Assembly (NCBI GenBank): GCA_034435675.1
Contig: DAOTWP010000380.1
Location: 1 to 64,000 of the forward strand
Reading direction: 5' to 3'
Source: DAOTWP01 sp034435675
Lineage (GTDB): Bacteria; Chloroflexota; Anaerolineae; Aggregatilineales; Phototrophicaceae
DNA: 64,000 nt
The number at the start of each line of letters is the position of its first letter. Position 1 is the first letter of the stretch. The translations under genes were made by a program, and so were the position numbers. Shown here piece after piece: positions 59,010-64,000 of this stretch. The notes beneath the pieces are model-generated. The model saw nothing but the letters and a program-made list of their open reading frames with translations. It was not told where the DNA came from and did no database searches.

Positions 59010-59363
59010 TTACAGCCCTGAACGGCGGGCGTCCTCTTCGGTCCAGCCACGATCATCCTGCGGCGTGCTCATGGCGCTAGCAACGGCAGGGCGTTCCAGA
59101 GCGCCGTAACCTAGCAGCAGCCCATATGCCAGCACCAGTAGTCCGACGGCGATTGGCAGTGCTTGCAGCGCATGTCCCAGCAGCAGGGAAACAAAGACGA
59201 ACGGAATGGCAATGCTAAAGCACAGGCACGCCAGATAGTGCAGCACATGTGCCGCCGCTCCGCCCTTGATGCTGTCTGTTTTGAGCGAGGTGCGAACGGT
59301 GAAATAGCTGGCAAACAACCCCAGCGTCACACCGATAACGAGCGCGAGTTGAAATCTGTCCAT
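59010..59363 (-). CDS. Small membrane protein, last gene of the carbamoyltransferase cassette
   Basis: 117 residues. Three membrane helices (about 4-22, 38-60 and 66-85) are followed by a short acidic cytoplasmic tail with DDRGWTEEDARRSG. AGGAGG lies about eight bases before ATG 59363, so the longer open frame back to 59501 is rejected. I do not recognise the family. It follows the DUF5989-fusion gene by 20 bases and is the last gene before a terminator. Confidence 0.82.
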   Translation of the reverse strand: MDRFQLALVIGVTLGLFASYFTVRTSLKTDSIKGGAAAHVLHYLACLCFSIAIPFVFVSLLLGHALQALPIAVGLLVLAYGLLLGYGALERPAVASAMSTPQDDRGWTEEDARRSGL

Positions 59364-59383
59364 TAGCGGTATCCTCCTGCTGT

Positions 59384-60004
59384 TTAGAACAGCGTGTAGA
59401 TCGCCGGACCAAGCGGGGTTGCGCTGCCGATGGCGATGATGACGCCGAACAGGATGAGCGTAATAATCATTGGCAGCAGCCAGTACAGCTTGCGCTGCCA
59501 CATGAATTGCAGCATTTCACCGAGTACGCCCAGGCGCACGAAGAAATCGCTTAAGTAGCCCTGTACCCCTGCCATCGGATGCGGCAGGAACACCTGAAGC
59601 AGCAGCAGCACGCTGGCAGCCAGCCCAACCCAAAACCCAATGCCCAGCAGACTGCCGAGATCAATCTGTGCCTGTGCATTGCGGATGAAGAAACCGCCGT
59701 ATTTGATCAGTGCCAGGAATGCGCCAATCAGCGTCATCACCACACCAATCCGCCGTGCACGGACATCCAACATGCCCCATGCGCCAAAGACCAGTGCAAT
59801 CCCCGTAGCGATAACGAACAGGGTGAGGTCATTTTCCAGCCCATTCGTCCACACGTTCAGCCCGTTCAGGCTGCCGCCATCAGGGTTGACGAACCACGGG
59901 AGGATCAGAAATGCGATTGCCATGGCGATGCCGCATACCAGCGCGACAAAATCGCCGATCGAAAACCCTGCGCGCGGCGCAGCCTGTTTTTCAGTGGTCA
60001 TCAA
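59384..60004 (-). CDS. Multi-span membrane protein with C-terminal DUF5989-like segment
   Basis: 206 residues. Four membrane helices occupy residues about 18-150. The last 45 residues, FMWQRKLYWLLPMIITLIL then an APFIYTLF-like end (GPAIYTLF), match the layout of DUF5989, a short protein usually encoded separately beside carbamoyltransferases. Here it is fused to an extra membrane domain. The ATG overlaps the carbamoyltransferase stop by four bases. A role in presenting lipid-linked substrate to the carbamoyltransferase is plausible but unproven. Confidence 0.82.
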   Translation of the reverse strand: MMTTEKQAAPRAGFSIGDFVALVCGIAMAIAFLILPWFVNPDGGSLNGLNVWTNGLENDLTLFVIATGIALVFGAWGMLDVRARRIGVVMTLIGAFLALIKYGGFFIRNAQAQIDLGSLLGIGFWVGLAASVLLLLQVFLPHPMAGVQGYLSDFFVRLGVLGEMLQFMWQRKLYWLLPMIITLILFGVIIAIGSATPLGPAIYTLF

Positions 60005-61800
60005 TTTTTCTCCGGCTTCTTGACAATGAACGAGTTGAGTACCAGCATGTCAATATCGCTGTTGTTGTAAGTGTTGAATGCCTCGCGTGGGGTGTTCACA
60101 ATCGGCTCACCACGCAGGTTGAACGAGGTGTTGAGCACAACCGGAACGCCGGTAATTTCCCCGAAGCGTTCCACAACGCCGTAATAGCGCGGGTTCGTTT
60201 CGCGGTCAATTGTTTGCAGGCGTCCTGTACCCATATGACACACTGCCGGGATCTGGTCCTGTTTGTCCGCTTTAATTGGGCTGACCATCAGCATATAGCG
60301 CGGGGCGTGGCGCTTATCAACCTCCGGGTACTCGAAGTATTCTGGTGCGCGGTCTGCCAGAACCACAGGCGCGAACGGGCGGAACGGTTCGCGGTATTTG
60401 ATCTTGGTGTTGACGATCTCTTTGGTTTCCTCGAAGCGCGGGTCTGCCAGAATGCTGCGGTTGCCCAGCGCGCGCGGTCCCCACTCAAAGCGCCCCTGAA
60501 AGAAGCCGATCACCTTTTTGTGGGTCAGAGCCTCCGCGACGTAGTCTACCAGCTTATCATCGCGCCCTTCAAAAGATTCGTATTTCAGCCCCTTGCTGTC
60601 CAGAAACGCGCGGCATTCCGCATCGCTGTATTCCTGGCCCCAGTAAGCATTGGGCATGATCCAGTTGCGCGGTTTGTTCAGCACAAGATAATGCGCCCAG
60701 AGTGCTGCCCCTAATGCGCCGCCATCATCCCCTGCTGCCGGCTGAATGTAGATGTCCTCAAAGGGAGTTTCGTTCAGGATGCGGAAATTGGCTTTGGTGT
60801 TCAGCGCCACGCCGCCTGCCATAACCAGATTCTTCGAGCCGGTCTTTGCGTGCAGCACTCGCGCAATGGTAATCAGCGCGTCTTCTGTCACACGTTGGAT
60901 GCTGGCGGCAATATCTGCAAAGCGCTGGTTTTCGTCCATCGCCGCTTTTTCTATGGCGCGTTCAGGATTAGTCAGCATTGTGAAAAAATCTGATTCGCCC
61001 GGGCGCGGCGCACCGAATAAATCAACAAAACGTTGGTTGTAGCTGCTGTCAGTGGAATGCTGGAAACTGAAATAGTCCAGATTCAGGTAGTAACTGCCAT
61101 CTTGCGGGTTCTGGTGGAAGATTTTGTAGAGGTTGTCGAGGTAACGTGGCTCGCCGTAGGGCGCCATGCCCATGACCTTATATTCGCCGTTGTTAACCTT
61201 GAAGCCTAGATATGCCGTAAACGCAGAGTAGAGCAGCCCCAGCGAATGTGGGAAACGCTGTTCCTGAAACAAGGTGATGTCGTTGCTGCCCTGTTCGCCT
61301 TCCCAGTAACTGCTGGCTTTGCCCAGCGTGGTTGTCGTCCATTCGCCTACGCCGTCCACCGTCAGTACCGCCGCTTCTTTAAACGGGCTGGCGAAAAATG
61401 CACTGGCGGCGTGGCTCATGTGGTGGTCACAGAACAGAATCCGGTCGTAGCCTTCAAGCCCGACCTCACTCTTGATAATGTTTTTGATCCACAGCTTTTC
61501 ATTCAGCCAGCTAATCATTGACTCGCGCCACACGTTCAGCGAACGCGGAAACGTGTTGAGTGTAGTTAACAGAATCCGCTCGAATTTTTGCAGCGGCTTT
61601 TCATAAAATACCGTGTAGTCCAAATCCGCGCCGGTAATGCCTGCCTGTTTGAGGCAGAATTCAACAGCATGTTTGGGGAAGCCGTTGTCATGCTTCTTGC
61701 GCGTAAAGCGTTCTTCCATCGCCGCGGCTACAAGCTGACCGTCTTTCAGCAGCGCCGCCGCCGAGTCGTGATAAAAGCAGGAAATTCCAAGGATATACAT
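60001..61800 (-). CDS. O-carbamoyltransferase (NodU/TobZ/SxtI family)
   Basis: 599 residues. The Kae1/YgjD-like N-terminal domain shows GISCFYHDSAAALL, AAAMEERFTRKKHD and DHHMSHAASAFFASPF (metal-binding His residues), then MAGGVALNTKANFRIL. The YrdC-like C-terminal domain contains RFEWGPRALGNRSILADPR and LNTSFNLRGEPIV. It uses carbamoyl phosphate and ATP to carbamoylate a hydroxyl of a sugar or natural product. It sits nine bases after a small SxtJ-like gene and overlaps the DUF5989-fusion gene by four bases. Confidence 0.95.
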   Translation of the reverse strand: MYILGISCFYHDSAAALLKDGQLVAAAMEERFTRKKHDNGFPKHAVEFCLKQAGITGADLDYTVFYEKPLQKFERILLTTLNTFPRSLNVWRESMISWLNEKLWIKNIIKSEVGLEGYDRILFCDHHMSHAASAFFASPFKEAAVLTVDGVGEWTTTTLGKASSYWEGEQGSNDITLFQEQRFPHSLGLLYSAFTAYLGFKVNNGEYKVMGMAPYGEPRYLDNLYKIFHQNPQDGSYYLNLDYFSFQHSTDSSYNQRFVDLFGAPRPGESDFFTMLTNPERAIEKAAMDENQRFADIAASIQRVTEDALITIARVLHAKTGSKNLVMAGGVALNTKANFRILNETPFEDIYIQPAAGDDGGALGAALWAHYLVLNKPRNWIMPNAYWGQEYSDAECRAFLDSKGLKYESFEGRDDKLVDYVAEALTHKKVIGFFQGRFEWGPRALGNRSILADPRFEETKEIVNTKIKYREPFRPFAPVVLADRAPEYFEYPEVDKRHAPRYMLMVSPIKADKQDQIPAVCHMGTGRLQTIDRETNPRYYGVVERFGEITGVPVVLNTSFNLRGEPIVNTPREAFNTYNNSDIDMLVLNSFIVKKPEKN

Positions 61801-61809
61801 ATCTGTCCC

Positions 61810-62106
61810 TTAACCCTGTTTTCTCGCGCCGTCCAGGTCGTTACGGACAGGTTCGCGTTCTACCCAATACGTGGATGATGCCTGGGTAAGGTGACGCCGC
61901 AGCGGGTCAGTAAACACGCGCGAGATGATCCCAAAGGGCACGAGAATGGTAACATAGAAGATCGTGACTGCGGTGCGGCTGACCAGATCCGCCATGATGT
62001 CACGAATAATTTTGAAGCGTTTCCAGGCAATACTGTTAATCTCGCTCAAGCTGCTCCTCTTTGCCGCCAGTTCCGTTTCGCTGGCATATGTGTTCACTGC
62101 ATTCAT
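61810..62106 (-). CDS. Short SxtJ-like membrane protein
   Basis: 98 residues with one clear membrane helix (TAVTIFYVTILVPFGIISRV). The segment just after it, FTDPLRRH ending YWVEREP, resembles the C-terminal end of SxtJ proteins, which accompany carbamoyltransferases. The N-terminal helices of full SxtJ are absent, so this is a short version. It is the first gene of the cassette, nine bases before the carbamoyltransferase. The start ATG lies close to another in-frame option only upstream; the ribosome site is weak. Confidence 0.75.
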   Translation of the reverse strand: MNAVNTYASETELAAKRSSLSEINSIAWKRFKIIRDIMADLVSRTAVTIFYVTILVPFGIISRVFTDPLRRHLTQASSTYWVEREPVRNDLDGARKQG

Positions 62107-62286
62107 GCGCGTTATCTCACTTCACCACACGCGGTGTGTCAATTGTTCTGATTGTACGGTGCTGCCGATGATAGCAAAATTTGCCAGCATGGTGTAGTGA
62201 GGGTTTGCAACAAAGATGGTGGTGAAAGCGCGCCAGACTGATTACAATCAGAAGGAGTTTGAGTCTAACTGTGTGGAGATGACCCG

Positions 62287-62595
62287 ATGAACTTTGTACA
62301 ACAACTGATGACTAAACGCGATGCAAAAGCCATCCCGCATCTCGAGCAGTATGCGCCGGTCTGGATTGAGAGCGAACGGATTATTGACGAAGACGAGTCA
62401 CTTCTGTTTAATGTGGTGTTCCAGCACCCGCAGTATGGCTGGGTCAGCCGTCGCTACAAATTTGATGGCTTCAACAATGTACTGTATTACAAGGGGCAAA
62501 CACTGACTTCAGAGGAAAAAGCGCTGGAGATACAGCAAAAAGACCCTTATATCACCACAGCCATCGCGGACATTCCCAACTCCTACGGCGGTTGA
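62287..62595 (+). CDS. Small protein of unknown function
   Basis: 102 residues, soluble. Acidic and aromatic residues are frequent and a beta-strand pattern (SLLFNVVFQHPQYGWVSRRY) occupies its centre. GGAG lies about nine bases before the ATG. I do not recognise the family; no motif suggests a function. It stands alone between two divergent or convergent minus-strand units and is followed by a palindromic hairpin at 62608. Confidence 0.75.
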   Translation: MNFVQQLMTKRDAKAIPHLEQYAPVWIESERIIDEDESLLFNVVFQHPQYGWVSRRYKFDGFNNVLYYKGQTLTSEEKALEIQQKDPYITTAIADIPNSYGG

Positions 62596-62607
62596 TTGGT
62601 TTACCAA

Positions 62608-62629
62608 GGGGCGAGTTCCTGCTCGCCCC
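62608..62629. terminator. Bidirectional hairpin between convergent genes
   Basis: GGGGCGAG (62608-62615) and CTCGCCCC (62622-62629) form a perfect eight-base stem with a six-base loop. It is preceded by a second palindrome, TTGGTTTACCAA (62596-62607). There is no strong T-run on either strand. Confidence 0.5.
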
Positions 62630-62644
62630 ACTGCGCGCCGGTTT

Positions 62645-63910
62645 TCAGGCGTGCTTCTTAATACCGCTGCGGCGTTCAAGTACATCCTCAAACAGCAGGA
62701 TCAATTGATCCGCAATCAGTGACCAGGCGTAATCGCGCGCGTGCTGAGCGGCGTGTTGGCTCATGGTTTCCCGCTCGTCTGGGTGCTGGATCAGCTTAAG
62801 GATGCGCGCAGCCAGAGTTGCGGGTTCACGTGTGGGCACAAGGTAACCGGTTTTGTGGTCATCCACCAGGTACGCCAGCCCGCCTACTTCAGACGCAATG
62901 ACCGGCGTGCCCATTGCCATTGCTTCCAGGGCTACCATACCGAAGGACTCATAGTCCGACGGCATTATCACGGCTGTTGCCGCCGCGTAATACTGCGGCA
63001 GCAGTGCCTGTTCCTTTGCCCCCAGAAAGCTGACCATCTCCTGTAAGTGCAGCGCGTCGCTTAGTGCCATCAACCGCGAAAGCTCACTGTCAGTAGGATT
63101 ATCGGGATCACCCCCAATAATGGCGAAACGGGTGTTTCGAAGCACATCAGGTTGTGTACGCTGAATCTCGTTCAAAGCCTGCAAAATCGTATCTACGCCT
63201 TTTAGCGGTTCCAGACGTCCGACAAAGAGCAAAATCTGGCAGTCCGGTGGGCAGCCAATCTGCGCTTTTGCCGCCATCATCGGCATGGGCTGAAAGCGGG
63301 CTTCATTAACGCCCGGTGGGATGACGACGATTTTGCGTCTATCAGTTCGGTATAACCATAGAAGTTGTGATTGCTCTGCCGGTGTTGCTGCGATGATGCG
63401 ATCCGCCCAGTCTACAATGCGTGTCTCAATCGTGGTTCGCGTATCCATAACAGGCATGTAAACCGTCTTGCCGTCAATGCGGTTTTTCATATGCCCGAGT
63501 GTGTGAAACATCTGCACAAAGGGTGTTCCCCAGACTTCCTTGAGCTTGTTCGCCACCCAACCGCTCAGCCAGTAATGCGCATACACAAGGTCGTAGCTCA
63601 CATTTTGTTTGGTCGCAAACGCAATCACCCCGGCGGCAAACTGCTGCACATGCGTGTAAACGTCCAGCGGATCAAGCGTTTGTGCCGGTCCCGCTGTGAC
63701 ACTGACCACACGCACATTGTCACCTAGCGAGTAGTCAATTTCTGGAGTGTGGGGTGCTGCAACGCGCGTGAACACATCTACCTGAATGCCGCGCTTGCCG
63801 AGTTCCTGCGCCAGTTCGCGCACATAAACATTCATGCCTCCGGTTTTTTTGCCACCCAGAGGAGCCAGTGGGCTGGTGTGCACGCTGAGAATTGCCAGGC
63901 GATTGATCAT
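62645..63910 (-). CDS. GT4 family glycosyltransferase (sucrose-phosphate-synthase/MshA-like)
   Basis: 421 residues in two Rossmann-like domains. The N-terminal acceptor domain has SPLAPLGGKKTGGMNVYVRE. The C-terminal donor domain has LFVGRLEPLKGVDTIL and the EX7E motif in PSDYESFGMVALEAMAMGTP. It transfers a sugar from a nucleotide-sugar to an acceptor, by resemblance sucrose-6-phosphate-type or glycolipid/mycothiol-type. GGAGCG lies about ten bases before the ATG. The open frame on the other strand beyond 63914 is not called. Confidence 0.94.
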   Translation of the reverse strand: MINRLAILSVHTSPLAPLGGKKTGGMNVYVRELAQELGKRGIQVDVFTRVAAPHTPEIDYSLGDNVRVVSVTAGPAQTLDPLDVYTHVQQFAAGVIAFATKQNVSYDLVYAHYWLSGWVANKLKEVWGTPFVQMFHTLGHMKNRIDGKTVYMPVMDTRTTIETRIVDWADRIIAATPAEQSQLLWLYRTDRRKIVVIPPGVNEARFQPMPMMAAKAQIGCPPDCQILLFVGRLEPLKGVDTILQALNEIQRTQPDVLRNTRFAIIGGDPDNPTDSELSRLMALSDALHLQEMVSFLGAKEQALLPQYYAAATAVIMPSDYESFGMVALEAMAMGTPVIASEVGGLAYLVDDHKTGYLVPTREPATLAARILKLIQHPDERETMSQHAAQHARDYAWSLIADQLILLFEDVLERRSGIKKHA

Positions 63911-64000
63911 GGTATGAGCGCTCCGCGTATGCTCAAACAGTCTATCCTTCGGGCGAACAAAGCCGGGTTACTGGGTGTCCTTGCGGGCATTCAGGCGATA

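Noticed and set aside
63914..64000. Open frame running off the right edge on the plus strand
   Set aside because: It starts three bases from the ATG of the divergent glycosyltransferase gene, leaves no room for a promoter or ribosome site, and is too short to identify.
1..64000. CRISPR array or cas genes
   Set aside because: No regularly spaced direct repeats were seen. The WYL regulator alone is not evidence for a CRISPR locus.

Overview
This 64 kb window looks like chromosomal DNA of a Gram-negative-staining or monoderm environmental bacterium, most likely a member of the Chloroflexota (Anaerolineae-like). That assignment is an inference. It rests on the mix of genes: proline/threonine-rich LysM lipoproteins, Ser/Thr kinases with surface domains, separate yajC-secD-secF, a type II NADH dehydrogenase, a T-box leader, an SxtJ/carbamoyltransferase cassette, and recurring extended -10 promoters of the TGC-TATAAT/TATACT type. 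Almost all of the sequence is coding. No CRISPR array, prophage or intact insertion sequence was seen.

Layout. 1-0.9 kb: a decayed IS3-type transposase. 1-3.8 kb: a WYL regulator and a convergent LysM/TIM-barrel secreted protein. 3.8-6.2 kb: zinc-ribbon membrane protein, coiled-coil protein and SPFH protein, probably a membrane-stress unit. 6.2-10.0 kb (minus): GT39/GT83-like glycosyltransferase, NERD-like membrane protein and a secreted protein. 10.1-14.2 kb: yajC, secD, secF and a zinc-type dehydrogenase. 14.2-17.4 kb (minus): response regulator/CpaE-like ATPase fusion, Sir2 deacylase and GAF histidine kinase. 17.4-18.3 kb: non-coding DNA with inverted repeats. 18.3-22.7 kb: sugar transferase, sensor kinase, mutL. 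22.7-26.2 kb (minus): two tandem LysM proteins and a nucleotidyltransferase-like protein. 26.4-35.8 kb: HEAT-like protein, a T-box riboswitch with a valine specifier driving a methyltransferase and valS, udk, tRNA-Thr(CGT), purH, and an 808-residue acyltransferase-like protein. 35.9-37.3 kb: ndh behind a palindromic operator. 37.6-47.1 kb: a GntR regulator divergent from a nine-gene sugar or sugar-acid catabolic and uptake cluster. 47.4-50.7 kb: two convergent Ser/Thr kinases. 50.7-55.2 kb: dgt, divergent from a coiled-coil gene and selB. 55.2-58.8 kb (minus): an ABC-2 exporter and proS. 59.0-62.1 kb (minus): the carbamoyltransferase cassette. 62.3-64.0 kb: a small unknown gene and a GT4 glycosyltransferase.

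How genes work together. The GntR cluster pairs a split transketolase, a DUF1537-type acid-sugar kinase, a class II aldolase, a racemase-like protein and a binding-protein-dependent transporter that lacks its own ATPase. This set reads as an inducible pathway for an uncommon sugar or sugar acid. The regulator gene and the operon share three GTATAC-centred sites. valS and the methyltransferase share one T-box leader, so the methyltransferase should rise when tRNA-Val is uncharged. The palindrome over the ndh start site matches the known forms of Rex and CRP/FNR operators, so ndh is probably regulated by redox state or a CRP-family factor. All function statements come from reading motifs by eye; no search was run.
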